Below, piece after piece: positions 43,274-55,149 of a DNA stretch of 64,000 nt. This DNA comes from Immersiella caudata. Taxonomy: Eukaryota; Ascomycota; Sordariomycetes; Sordariales; Lasiosphaeriaceae. Every line of letters begins with the position of its first letter. Within the stretch, counting starts at the first letter, position 1. The position numbers and the translations under genes are program-made. The notes under the pieces are model-generated. The model was not told where the DNA came from. It did not search any database and saw only the letters and a list, made by a program, of their open reading frames with translations. The stretch is from contig JAULSU010000005.1 of the NCBI GenBank assembly GCA_030512335.1, positions 310,001-374,000 of the forward strand, read 5' to 3'.

Positions 43274-43609
43274 GAGATCCAAATTTTCGAGCACAATGAA
43301 GATTCCGAGGGCAGCGACGGGAGCTATTACGACAGCGAATATGTGAGCGATGGAGACAGCGAGGAGTGCAGCTGTGGCGGTGGGTGGCACTCCGGTGAGA
43401 GCGACACAGGTTATGAGGCGGGCTCGGAGGATTTCAACCAAAGCGATGACGAATCTAACGGAGATACCGACGATGGGGATGACACGACTAGCTCTGTGCT
43501 CACTGCAGATACCATGGACACCAAGGAGACTGACTACGACGCAGACGACGAGTATTCCTCGGACGACGAAACCATGCTGAGACAAGCTTTCCTCGGCATC
43601 CCGATTTGA
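43274..43609 (+). other. In-frame acidic open extension downstream of the ALG13 stop codon
   Basis: Directly after the TAG at 43271-43273 the ALG13 frame continues for 111 sense codons to TGA at 43607-43609. The encoded stretch is dominated by Asp, Glu, Ser and Gly, has a Cys/Gly knot-like patch (ECSCGGGWH) and ends RQAFLGIPI. No donor/acceptor pair that I can find removes the TAG in frame. It may be a readthrough extension, the remains of a longer Alg13 cut by a recent nonsense change, or a sequence error. The antisense strand is also open here, so openness alone is weak evidence. Confidence 0.45.
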
Positions 43610-44336
43610 CATCGCAAACATTGTGCACACCATGGTCACACAGCACTGAGAGAGGCAACCTCAGCTTGATGCTTCTGGGCTCCTGCAAAGTTTTGAGACA
43701 TCTTGAAGCGCGTTAGCCATTGATCAATTTGCGGGAAGGAGCAGCGATGCCCACAATACGTCTCCTTTTACGAACGAACTCGCAGATGAAGGCCACTGGC
43801 CCGATTTCTCAGAATCATGTCTCTTCAGCCCCTCAGGCGGATTGCGGACTCACCTATTCGTTCGACTATTCGAAAAAGCGGGATGTGCAGACGATTTGCT
43901 TTATCTTCCCACGGTCCGGAGCATGCGGAAGCATTCTGCAGCACACCATCCGGAAACACGGGCTACCATTTTCCTTTTTTTCTCGGATGGAATGGACCGT
44001 GAGCATATCGGGAGCTTATATTCAGGGCCGGCATGGAATAGGCATCTACAGCTCTAGTCGCGGCTCAGTTTGGCGCATCAGATCGGATATGGGCGGAAGG
44101 CATGCAAAACCGGTTTGGTCGTGTGGAAGGAGGATTCATCGCGTTTCACACTCTACATTTCACTTTAATTCCTCTTCTTGTTGAGATACCCCATCCCCAA
44201 GGACCAAGTCCAGGGATAACTTTCAAAGTTCGGTTCTTTGCTTCTGTCACATCGAATTCCGTACCTCATTTTCGTACATAAATACCTTCACCCTGGAACT
44301 TTTATCCAGGGGGCTTTAACTCATCTCGGGCTCTGC
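43610..44336. other. Convergent intergenic region ALG13 / AIP1
   Basis: 3' flanks of two convergent genes. Short open frames only; no gene supported. Confidence 0.45.
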
Positions 44337-46215
44337 TCATTGCAACCCCTTCACCGCCCAAATCTTGATTGCCGCATCGCCACCTGTGCTAGCTACCTTC
44401 CCATCGACCCAGGCAACACCATACACACCATCCTTGTGTGCATTCGCGGCCTTGACTCTGCTTCCCGGCTTGGTCAAGCTCCAGATGTGAACATTTGTGT
44501 CTAGTGCGCCACTCGCAGCATGCGTGCCCTCCGCGTTCCATGCAATGCTGAGCACCCTTGCCGTGTGCGCAGACCAGCGGTCCGTGACGACCTCCCAGGT
44601 GGAGGTGCTGTAGACCACGATCTTGCCGGAGGAGTTACCCGCTGCGAGGAGCTTCCCGTCGGGGGAAAAAGCGAAGGTGACGACCTTGGCCATAGAGTTT
44701 TTGAGCGTTACGACTGGGCTGGTCGAGATTTTTCCTGAGCTGTCCAGCTTGTAGACGACGGCGGAGTTGTCATCAGGGCCGCCAACAGCGACGAGTGATC
44801 CGTAAGCTGCGATGGCTGCGGGGGTGTAGGACGTGTCGAGGGAGCTGATCATTTGGTCTTTGGAGTAGACTGCGAGGCCGTTGTTGAGGGCTACAACGAC
44901 TTGGTTGCTGGTGGCAGCGACGCCCTGTGGTTGAGCGGTGAGCTTGACGGAGGAGCCTGCGAAGGTGTTGGCGGAGGAGTCAACTGTGCGGAGGGTGTCA
45001 TCCCAGGCTACGCTGTATGTTCTCCCAGAGGCAGAGGCGAACTGCTTGACTTGGTTGGAGTGAGATTGGCCGTCAACGACGCTGCCGAGACTGGACTCGA
45101 TGTCCCAGCTGCAGACGCGGCCGTCAAAGCTACCGGTGATAACGTTGCTGTCTGAACCGACGCCGAGGGCAGTGATGCTTTTGTTGTGGCCTTGGACGAC
45201 CTTGACCGGTTTGGGGCTACCTTCCTGAAGGTAGTTGAGGTTTCCATCGAGACTCAAGCTGATGATGAGACCGTCAGTCCTGCCGTGAGGCCACACAACA
45301 CCAACTTGTTGATCTGAGACTGTGACAACTCCCTCCTCGCCAACCCGCCATGTGTGAAGACACTTGTGGGCCTCAGCATCCCAGATTCGAACTGTCTGGT
45401 CCGCGCCGGCAGTCACGAATCTCTTGGAGTCCTTGGCCCAGCTTACGGCGAAGATGCTTCCTGTGTGTACGCCCTCGCCAATCTGCCTCGTGGGCTCTCC
45501 CGTTTTGCCATCATACAACTGAATGCACCGGTCCGCGCCGACCGTAACCAAGGTGTTACCATCCGGGCTGAATGCTGCCCCCATGACGAACCCCTTGTGC
45601 AAGCCGGTAGCATTCCTGGTAAACTTGAACGGCGCCCCGTGGAGGAAGCACATTGTGCTGTCGTCGGAGACCGTCGCCGCCCGGAGAGGCCGCTGCTGTC
45701 GGATGGCCACCGCATTCACAACCTTGCTGTGCCCGCTCACCTCTCCAACACTGTTTCCGCTATCGGCTGTGATGCAATGGCCGTATCTCTCCCGCCCATC
45801 ACCAACCGCGATGATGCGCTGGCTGTCGCCATCCCACGCGATGTCGTTGATGCGCCCGGAAATGATCGAGTATTCGCCTTTGGTGTTGACAGCCTCTATG
45901 GCATCCCACACGCGAACCTGGCCCGAGACGTCACCGGATGCGACCCAGAAGCCCGAGGGTGAGAACTTGGCGACGGTTGTGGTGGTGGTATGGCCGGTGT
46001 ACTGCTTGCACAGCGCAGGGTTGTCGATATTGCGCAGGAAGATGGACTTGCCCGACTAGTTGCAAGGTTAGAGGGATACGGCTCGGCGGTCGTCGTCGTC
46101 ATGCGCTTACTGCGTAGGCTATCCGCTCACCCTTTGCGTCGACGGACAACTGCGTGGGTTGACCCCGCGTCGTAGCGGGGGAAGCTGCTAGGATCTTCTC
46201 GATTTCGATGGACAT
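44337..46215 (-). CDS. AIP1: Actin-interacting protein 1 (WD40 repeats)
   Basis: Exons 46215-46111 and 46055-44337, phase 0, give 607 residues, the usual Aip1 length. The first exon encodes MSIEIEKILAASPATTRGQP; the second starts SGKSIFLRNIDNPALC. Repeated WD40 strands run through the whole protein (FSPSGFWVASGDVSGQVRVW, VSWAKDSKRFVTAGADQTVR, IAWNAEGTHAASGALDTNVH, ending GGDAAIKIWAVKGLQ), enough for the two seven-bladed propellers of Aip1. Aip1 works with cofilin to disassemble actin filaments at cortical patches. The intron has a CTAAC branch site and ACTAG acceptor. Confidence 0.96.
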
Positions 46216-46664
46216 GATGGAGGTGCTGCTCAGAGTCAGAGGGAATTCTGATTAATCGAAAAGGAGCCAACGAAGCAAGCTATCGCGAGAAGAAAGAAAG
46301 GAATCGAAAGAAGTTGGCTCCTTGAAATGCTGCCCGGCCTTTGCTAACTAAACTGCCTGATCCTGACCCAGTTGGAGCTCATGGAGGGGCATGAGGGGCT
46401 GTGGGGCAAGCTGACGCCTAAAGCGGCTGAAACATCCGTCCGAAACAACTGTGGCTGACGCTCCCAGTGGTTCATGCCGCTAAAACCCGGAACCCAGCAA
46501 CGCCAACAAACGAAGACCCTGACAGCCATATATAAACCCTAACCCTTCCACAACCCTCTCATCCAACCTCAACTCCTCCCCAATCTTCATCCCATTCTTG
46601 CCCATCTTGCCATGATCTGCTCCATCCTCGCCCAGGGATAGTCCATCATTGTCTAGTTCCTATC
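46216..46664. other. Intergenic region AIP1 / hypothetical gene
   Basis: 449 bp with the AIP1 promoter and 3' flank of the next minus-strand model. Nothing specific seen. Confidence 0.4.
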
Positions 46665-47754
46665 TTAGGTCGGACGAAACAGGTAGCGGCTTCCACGCCA
46701 CTGGGTCATCATACCGACCACACGACCATCGATGAAGTAAATGCCCCCGTGGCCGCCCCCACCGCCCTCAGTGCGATACCGGTGATGGGTATACACCCGT
46801 CTGCCGCCGTTTCTCGTTCGCCTGGGCCGTCCTTCGTGGAATACCGCCACGAGAACGGAGAATTCACTCCGGACCGTCACCTCCAGGAGCGCCCGGACGC
46901 GATCTCCGCGGCGATGGTTGATTTCGCGGGCGACGACGAGGAAGCCCTCGCCGATCCCATCGATGGAGACGAGATATCTGCTTTGTAACCAGCCATCGGT
47001 GAGCCTCAATACGTCGGCCAAGCCCGGAGGTCCGGCGATGCCTGAGGTGGTGGGTTGGGCGGCTGCTGGGGTGGCGACCGATGACGTGCCGGCGTCAGCG
47101 GGGCCCGGGTTCGAGCTCTCGTCGTTGGGGTGGAGGGTGCCTGCGATCTCAGGGGTCTCGAACTCTGACTGATGAAGGTGTTAGCGATGGTTTCAACGCA
47201 AAAGTGATCGTAGGCAAGGCCTTTAGGGCGATATGTCTAGGCTGACATGTGATCGAGCATAGCTCGCATTGGATGTTGTCCAGATGAGACACTATGGTAT
47301 CGAACCACAGCTGCTGGGAATAGCTTCGAACAAGCCCCAGGTTCAAGTGATACTTCCAGGCTTGTCAAGTGCCAAGTGTGGTGGATCTGCCAAATGGCAG
47401 TTGGGGAGGGGAGCGTTTTGGAGGCAGCTGGAGGAGAAGGATCGAGTAACTTACTTGAGACCACAAGGCATCGCCATCCAAGTTGCAGCATGGAACGGTA
47501 AGGTATTCTCTGTTGGTTGACACAGTTGTTTGGGTAACCCGTAGATCGGAGCAAACAAACTGACGTCAAAGTGTGCCTGCCTCCTTGTGCAGGAGTTGCG
47601 CTAGCTGGCATCGCCAAACGTGACCCCGGTGAAAGGGCACACAGGCAGAGTTAAGAGTGCCTGGAGGTTTCGTGTGAAAGTTTTCTTTCATCTCGCTGAC
47701 AACGCCTTCGGCGGCGGCGATCAAAGTCGAGCTCCCAGGGACAGCATTCGACAT
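46665..47754 (-). CDS. Hypothetical protein, three-exon model
   Basis: Not recognised. The last exon (47168-46665) is well supported: a CGCTAAC branch site and CATCAG acceptor precede an open frame of 167 codons. It has a Pro/Ala/Thr-rich linker and then a beta-rich region (SRYLVSIDGIGEGFLVVARE, ALLEVTVRSEFSVLVAVF) and a Gly-rich segment. Exon 2 (47559-47455) ends in a perfect GTAAGT donor and encodes a Cys-containing stretch (EYLTVPCCNLDGDALWSQ). Exon 1 (47754-47641) is the least certain; its GTGCCC donor is weak. The whole model is 240 residues, all phase 0. No signal peptide or known domain is evident. Confidence 0.45.
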
Positions 47755-49720
47755 CACAACGGCGGCAGGAGCAGTTCAACACGACTTGCTGACAGAGCTG
47801 CAGTGTCTATGAGTTCTTGCTGAGAGCCCGACCCCTTTATACCCGTTGTTGAGGGTAGAGTACCATTTGTACCGGATCTGTATCGTCATGCGGATAGGAG
47901 ACGCACATTCCGCTTTGTGCAAGACTTGCGCCTCACAATAGTGAAGCCCCATCCATGAGAACTCACCGATATTCTGGAGGCATGTAGATACGGCCAGATA
48001 TCACCGTAAGGGGAAAGAACTCGCAACGGATTTTCGATGTGCTGCTTTGGTTGTACTCTAACGGTCTTCTCGAGGCTAGGGAAATGAAGGACTCTTGGTC
48101 GTCACTTGAGAAGGTGAGATATTTTCATTTGGAGATTTTTTCCTTCTGGAAGAGAACATCAGATTGTGGCATTTCTCCCGGCGAGATGGGCACGGGCCTC
48201 ATCTTTAGGACGAGCCAGCGCCTCAAATTAGGATCAATGGCGGACTCCTGGACCTCATCAACCTCGATGAGTGTATTCTCCTCTTCGGCAACGATACCGG
48301 CCCACAGCTTTCATCTTGTTCCAGTTCTTATATCAGCCTGCACCAGACTTTGGGATTTTTCGCCACACTCTCCTTTGCCAGCGCCATGGTGTGTTTCCGG
48401 CTTTTCGTCTTACTGCTTGTTGCCGTAGGTGGTATCCCCTGGGGCCATTGCGCATGGCCAGAGTCGCTGACTACTTGCTGGCTGGGGTGGAGGGCCACCA
48501 GAAGACCCACGTGTTGAGAAAGAGACGGGGGGCGAGCGAGGGAGGAGAAAATAGGGGCAAGTGCCAGCGGTGTCGAGCTTCTCCTTTCCGCGTACGGCGG
48601 AGAATGTCTCCCTTCTTCCGTTTGATAGCAGAGCAGCTGGTGTGCCTATCTAGGTAGGCAACTACCACAACGGGGGCCCAGGCCTTCGAAATACACATCT
48701 ACTTACCCATCTCACCTAAACCATGACCAAGAGCGAGCTGGTTGCAAAACAGCACGGCCTCTATTCAAGGATCTAGGAAAGTCTACGACAAGCGCTCCTA
48801 TCTGGATATTACCTCGACCACCGCCAGGGCACCAAGGGCACTTGAAACCCGTTCTTGAGTCCACTGTAGTCCATGATCTGGGCGGGCCCTACTTTGCACC
48901 TCTTCGATCAACCAGATCTTACTATGTACATTGGTAACTTTATGTGAGATAGATTACAATCTAGGAGAGTATCCGTAGGCACTCAAAGCAGATCACCCGG
49001 TGACAAAAGGGCTAGTTCCCTTGCCCTCCCCTCCATGGCTATCGTCGTTTCAGAAGCTTCCTTACTTAGCTTGATTTGAACTGAGTGTTTAAACATTAAC
49101 TGGGATCTATACCTGGAGGGGATGTGTGTGGGTAATACAAGTTCGCAGCTGTGACAGGAAAGAGCTAGAACTTAGGAGCAAGGCAGCAACTGAAGTGACA
49201 AAAAGAGACATAAGAAGCATGATGGCCTCAAGGGACGAATTGGGCAGTCTGTCCGTGATTTTTGATTCCCTGATTTCTTCAAGCTGCAATATATTGGCCA
49301 TGTCGTGAGGTTGGTTTCGACTCGGGAGCGATATCAGGGGCCTCAGGTTGACGTCATCATTAAATGCCGAAGTTCTGCCGGATTACATAAGATACGATGC
49401 GCGAGATTGTTAGACGCACGCCCCACGCAATCTATCAGCGGCACCAATAACTTTGTTCGCGTCCTCGGCCTGTTCGCTCGACACGCTTCTAGAGATCCAG
49501 GTTCTACCTTCGAGCCGTTTTGTGCGCACCGGTGCTGCATCTATCAAAGTGAGTCTTTTGATGCCTAACCCGCGATGACGCGCCATTCTATTCCTTTCTT
49601 CCACACTTCGGCGCGACCACCTACTGCCCATTGTCGCGCTGGTGCTAGCCTTCGTCGGGCGCAGACAACGGCTAACCACTCTCTAGTCGCCCACAGCAGA
49701 CGTTTTGGAAGAAGACGACC
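47755..49720. other. Intergenic region, mostly featureless
   Basis: About 2 kb. The only coding-like element is the minus-strand remnant at 48125-48387. The part before 49721 should hold the PAB2 promoter and leader. Confidence 0.45.
48125..48387 (-). pseudogene. Possible small gene or gene remnant
   Basis: On the minus strand, 48307-48125 encodes 60 residues with a protein-like, alternating acidic/hydrophobic character (IVAEEENTLIEVDEVQE, then RRWLVLKMRPVPISPGEM) before TGA. A stop lies just upstream in that frame. An ATG in strong context (48387, ACCATGG) opens 13 codons that could be joined in phase 0 across a 41-nt interval with a poor GTCTGG donor and an AAAG acceptor, giving 73 residues. 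No family is recognised. It may be a decayed gene, a small gene with a different 5' exon, or chance. Confidence 0.28.
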
Positions 49721-50417
49721 ATGTCTTCGCCAAAGGAAGATGAGAAGGCGCACGAGGAGCTGCGCGAGCAGCAACCCGAGGGCGAAGATGGCAACGACGA
49801 GGTGGGCAATCTCAGGCAATTTGCAATCGTCACCGTCGAGCGGTCGCTGATTGTGGTAATAGGAGGAAATCTCAGCCATGAAACGGCGCGTTGCCGAAAT
49901 GGAAGAGGAGGCGGCGAAACTCCGCGAGATGCAGGCCTCGTTGGACCAGGCGCATCACGACCTGACCGATAACAAGGAGGATGTCGACAGCCGGAGTATC
50001 TTTGTTGGGAACGTGGACTACTCGGCATCGCCAGAGGAGATTCAGGCTCACTTTCAGAGCTGCGGTTCCATCAACCGCGTAACAATACTGCTAGACAAGT
50101 TTACCGGACAGCCGAAGGGGTAAGGCTGCCCGAAAGTTGATGTGGGGAGACAAGGCTGACACACAGCTAGCTATGCTTACGTCGAGTTTACGGAACCGAG
50201 TCTAGTAGCCCAGGCGCTGGTACTCAACGAGAGCGTCTTCAAGGGCCGCAACATCAAGGTCACGCCGAAGCGAACGAACATTCCGGGCATGTCTAGGGGT
50301 CGTGGCCGGGGCGGCTTCCGTGGTGGTCGCGGCTCCATGGGAAGGGGCGGTTTCCCCCCTCGAGGAGGATATCGCGGAGGATATCGCGGCCGCGGCAGGG
50401 GTTTTGCACCGTACTAG
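49721..50417 (+). CDS. pab2: Nuclear poly(A)-binding protein Pab2 (PABPN1-like)
   Basis: Exons 49721-49801, 49863-50119 and 50171-50417 give 194 residues. The first acceptor is TAATAG at 49862; using it yields EEISAMKRRVAEMEEEAAKL, the coiled coil that characterises the PABPN1 family. A CTCAG eight bases later would break the frame. One RRM follows (about 65-145): RNP2 SIFVGNVDY and RNP1 KGYAYVEF, the latter split by the last intron. The C-terminus is an RGG/RG-rich tail (GRGRGGFRGGRG) ending GFAPY, a substrate type for arginine methyltransferase Rmt1. Binds poly(A) tails in the nucleus and assists polyadenylation and exosome targeting; inferred from fission yeast Pab2. Confidence 0.95.
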
Positions 50418-52350
50418 AGACCGGTGCATCCACTATACCGACGGGATTGATTGCTTGGGGGCTCGTCGAGACTTTTCCTACGGTGTAAGATAGCGGGCAA
50501 AGGATGGGTTTTCATGGATATGTCCTTTTGGTCTGCACGGCGTCTGGGGCGGTTCCATGAAGAATGGGAAAAGAATGTATGGACGAATAGGGCGCGTCTC
50601 TTGCCGGCAAAGCTGGTCTGGCGCTGCTTAGAGATGCTGATATGAACTGGAGCAGTTTATTGACATAACGTGACGGGTTCCCTGGTTGATCGCAGCTTGC
50701 CCCCTGAACGTGGTATTCGAGGATGCACTCCAGCACTGGCAAATGTCATCTCAAGAGCCTGAGCGCCACTGTAGAAGCCCTGTGTAAGTATCCCGTGCAC
50801 TGACATCGTAGGAAGCTTGATGAACAATTGGTGTGACGGGATACTGAAATAGCACCATCAGACGAAAATAGACGGCAGAGCTTCCAGTCCCACCGTTGGC
50901 AAAACACAACTGCCCCTCCGCGGACCCTACCTCTGCAGTCCGCAAACTGATCGGTCTTGCGCGCTTACAGCCCGTTTGAGTATCGACACAAGCGACCTAA
51001 GATGCTACGGCGCCATCAACCTGTCAAATATCCACAGGATGCCTTGGGAGCTCCAGCTGCCCCCGCTGCTGTGCAGAAGACCCCTTTGCAGGGGGGATCC
51101 GAGAGCCGGAAACGTGCCTCCTGCTTTGCGCCTCGCCGCAGCTTTGCCGCCCACTAATGGGGCACCAATTGTGCTAGATCAGCATTGGAAATGCAAGTTA
51201 AATGGCGAATATATGAGAGCGTAAAAGCGTCACACAGAAACGATCAGAACGCCACACTTCATCCTTGCGGCCGAGACAGAGTGTAACTGTCGAGGTTTGT
51301 CATCCAAACCCTTAGAGGCAACCGAACTTTCAACGGGCTCACGTACTGTACGGACACAAAGAGTACATACTGTGACAGCCACAACCCCTCATCGCTGTGC
51401 TGGGTAACGACGCCACTGATGTTGCTGCCGCGCGGGGTCCTCAGGAACAATCATGACAATGTGCACTTTTCCCGACAAATTTAGAGCTTCTGCACATATT
51501 GCACTTCGCAGGAGGAACATGTCAGTAAGGGGCAGCTCGTAGTTTGAGTGTCACCCGGACCAGCCGCAGCTGCCCCTCGCCGGCCTTTCCCGCTCAGGTG
51601 GGGGCTCTCTGCTTTTGCCCGGGCTTACCCAGAGAGCCAGTCGTAGCTGGCGGCGGGGCCAACTGACTCCCAGTGCCCCCCTACGGCGCATGTCTCCCCT
51701 AGCACCTTCCCGTCCTGGAGCCCCTCAGCGTTGCAGGTACTCCGTGCGCGAAACTGAAAGTTATCCCAGTGCGTCGAGCCGCCCAGACGACACTAGTTGA
51801 CCACAGTGTCTGCCTCCAGGCTGCCCGTGGCTGAGATCAGGGTGGATTGCGTTCCGAACACCAGCAACCTTGACCTCTTTTTCTCTCATTCCACCCGGAC
51901 CGGGCCCGATATCTACGGCGGGCACTTCGAATCGGCGCACTTCGGACTGCGGCATTACCTCGTTGTCCTGTTCCATTTGCTGCATTCGCCCCATTATCGC
52001 TGCCAAACTGCGTACGGGATAGCCGCCATCATCGCTTACTGGTTTTGGCCGGCCCAACCCTGACGAAACTCCAAAGCGGGGGGTCCAGCAGCACAGCCCC
52101 AGCCATTACATTCGCCTTCGACGGCTTGGCCAACCTCGTCTGATCGATCGCGATCGCGCCCTTTTGCCGACGTCGACGTCCAATTTATCTTTCCTGTCTT
52201 CCCTGCATCGCGTGCCCCGTTTGCGCGCATCATCGCTTCATCGTCGACGCTGACCGCCCGTACCCTGGGCCGCCGACATCCCCACCAACCTCCCACCGTC
52301 GCGGTGGGACGACGACGCAGCGTGAGGTCGAGCCTGCGCTGCCTGCTACA
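50418..52350. other. Intergenic region PAB2 / RSP5
   Basis: 1.9 kb. The 3' part (about 51.8-52.35 kb) is C/T-rich and probably contains the RSP5 promoter and leader. No gene or RNA structure supported in the rest. Confidence 0.45.
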
Positions 52351-55149
52351 ATGAGCAGCTCCCGGAACGAGTCGGGGCTACCTGCGTAGGTTTTCATCTG
52401 GACACAACGCCTCCCTTGAGATGGCGATGCTATCCGAGCAACAACTGACAGATTCGCAGCCAGCCGAACCTCCGCGTGACAAGTACATAGGTCCCCGTGT
52501 TCCACGCCAGCTGCGTTGTTGGAGGCTAACGTACGAACCCAGTCATCGCGGCCGATGGCCTTGCGAAACGAGATGTCTTTCGTACGCTGACCCGCATCTC
52601 CCATTCTACCTCGGTGCCTGCTAACGACCCAGCAGAAAAGCCTGACCCATTCGCGGTAGCGACCATCAACGGCGAGCAGACGAGGACAACGGGGGTGTCG
52701 AAGAAGAACCTAAATCCATACTGGAACGAGGGCTTCGACTTGTATGTTGTACTCCTTTGGCCGGTGGGCCGCGGCTGACAACCTACAGCAAGGTGAACGA
52801 GGACAGCATCCTAGCTGTTCAGGTGTTTGACCAGAAGAAGTTCAAGAAGAAGGATCAGGGGTTCCTCGGCGTCATCAACATTCGCATTGGCGACGTGATT
52901 GAGCTAGCCCCTGATGCAGATGGTAGGCCTGGCTGCAACACCGTTCACGCCACCTACTGACAGCTTCCAGATCAGATGCTCACCCGGGATTTGAAGAAGT
53001 CTACCGATAACCTTCAAGTGCACGGCAAACTCATCCTCAGCCTCTCCACTAACCTGTCTACCCCTATCCGTGCACCAACGCAGCCGGCCCAGCCAGCTGG
53101 TGCGTCTGCTAGCCGACCCTCGCTCCTGACCCCGGCGGGCTCGACCGTTTCGAATGACCGACCTTCATCGGCGATGTCAGGACACCCCAACGGCACCCTC
53201 GGTGTGGGACAGCAGACACAGTTGGCTCACCGCCCCGCGAGCATGACGACTACTGCTTCGAGCGCTCCATCAACTGCGCCAGCCGCTCCGACGACTGTGA
53301 ACGGGACGGCGAACCGACAAAGCGGTAGCACACTCAGCCCATTCGAGGATGCGCAGGGCCGGCTCCCAGCCGGTTGGGAGCGCCGTGAGGATAACCTCGG
53401 TAGGACGTACTATGTGGACCACAACACCCGGACGACGAGCTGGAATCGGCCGACCGGGGCATCTGGCGCGGCCGAAAATCGCATCGCGGAGGCAGCCACA
53501 CAGGTTGAGCGCCAGCGACATCAAAACCGAACGCTGCCAGAGGACCGTACCGGTGCGAATTCGCCGACGCTACAAACACAGCAGGCATCCACCCCACCCA
53601 ACGTCAGTTCGGGGACAGTGATGCATACCGGGGCTACAAGCCCCGGGACTGGCGAGCTTCCTCCAGGATGGGAGCAGCGGTTCACGCCTGAGGGAAGACC
53701 GTACTTCGTAGATCATAACACCCGGACTACTACTTGGGTCGACCCACGACGCCAGCAGTATATTAGGATGTACGGAGGCCAGAACAACCCCAACGGTAGC
53801 ATCCAGCAGCAACCGGTCTCGCAGCTGGGGCCCCTGCCGAGCGGATGGGAGATGCGGCTCACTAACACCGCCCGCGTCTATTTCGTGGACCATAACACGA
53901 AGACCACGACCTGGGACGACCCACGGCTACCGTCGTCGCTCGACCAGAACGTGCCGCAGTACAAGCGAGACTTCAGGAGGAAGCTTATCTACTTCCGCTC
54001 ACAACCGGCGATGCGCATTCTTTCTGGGCAGTGCCACATCAAGGTCAGGAGATCTCACATTTTCGAGGACTCGTTTGCCGAGATTTCGCGACAGTCTGCT
54101 ACTGATCTGAAGAAGCGCCTGATGATCAAGTTCGACGGCGAAGACGGTTTGGATTACGGCGGTCTTTCTCGAGAATTCTTCTTCCTCCTGTCGCACGAGA
54201 TGTTCAACCCATTCTACTGCTTGTTCGAGTACTCCGCGCACGACAACTATACCCTTCAGATTAACCCGCACTCGGGCATCAACCCCGAGCATCTTAACTA
54301 CTTCAAGTTTATTGGCCGTGTTGTGGGCCTCGCTATCTTCCACCGAAGGTTTTTGGATGCTTTCTTTATCGGAGCCCTCTACAAGATGGTGCTGGGCAAG
54401 TCGGTGCAACTGGCCGACATGGAAGGCGTGGATGCAGACTTCCACCGCTCGCTGCAATGGATGCTGGACAACGACATCTCGGGCGGCATCCTAGAGCAGA
54501 CGTTCTCGACTGAGGATGAGCGGTTTGGCGTCATCACGGTGGAGGACCTGATTCCGAACGGTCGTAACATCGACGTGACGAATGAGAACAAGAAGGAGTA
54601 CGTGGACTTGATGGTTAAGTGGAGGATCGAGAAGCGTATTGCCGAACAGTTCCAGGCCTTCAAGGAGGGGTTCCACGAGCTCATCCCGCACGACTTGATC
54701 AACGTTTTCGACGAGCGTGAGCTGGAGCTGCTCATTGGCGGTATCGCCGAGATCGACGTCGACGACTGGAAGAAGCACACCGATTATCGCGGATACACTG
54801 AGTCGGACGAGGTCATTCAGTTCTTCTGGCAAACGATCCGGTCCTGGGATGGCGAACAAAAGTCTCGTCTTCTTCAGTTCGCCACTGGCACTTCCCGTAT
54901 CCCGGTCAACGGCTTCAAGGACTTGCAAGGAAGCGATGGACCGCGCCGGTTTACAATCGAGAAAGCTGGAGAAATTACCAACCTGCCCAAGGCGCACACC
55001 TGGTATGTACTTTTCCAGGCACGATAGATCTTATTGCTAACTTTGACAGCTTCAATCGTCTGGATCTTCCTCCATATAAGACTCTGGAGATGCTGCAGCA
55101 GAAGCTGACGATTGCGGTGGAGGAGACGATGGGCTTCGGACAAGAGTAA
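52351..55149 (+). CDS. RSP5: NEDD4-family HECT E3 ubiquitin ligase Rsp5
   Basis: Seven exons: 52351-52385, 52460-52482, 52543-52581, 52636-52741, 52789-52922, 52971-55002 and 55050-55149, giving 822 residues. The start is MSSSRNESGLPAQPNLRVTI; all six junctions keep frame. An N-terminal C2 domain (PDPFAVATINGEQTRT, NPYWNEGFDFKV, AVQVFDQKKFKKKDQGFLG) is assembled from five small exons. Three WW domains begin at about 244, 342 and 401 (LPxGWExR...YYVDHNTRTTxW). The HECT domain fills about 470-822, with catalytic Cys790, 32 residues from the end as in yeast Rsp5; its codon spans the last intron. Directs endocytosis and sorting of membrane proteins via PY-motif adaptors. Confidence 0.97.

Noticed and set aside
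42986..43639. 217-codon minus-strand frame antisense to the ALG13 end and its acidic extension
   Set aside because: Composition is the hydrophobic mirror of acidic codons, with no motif. It is noted only because it lowers the weight of openness as evidence for the extension.
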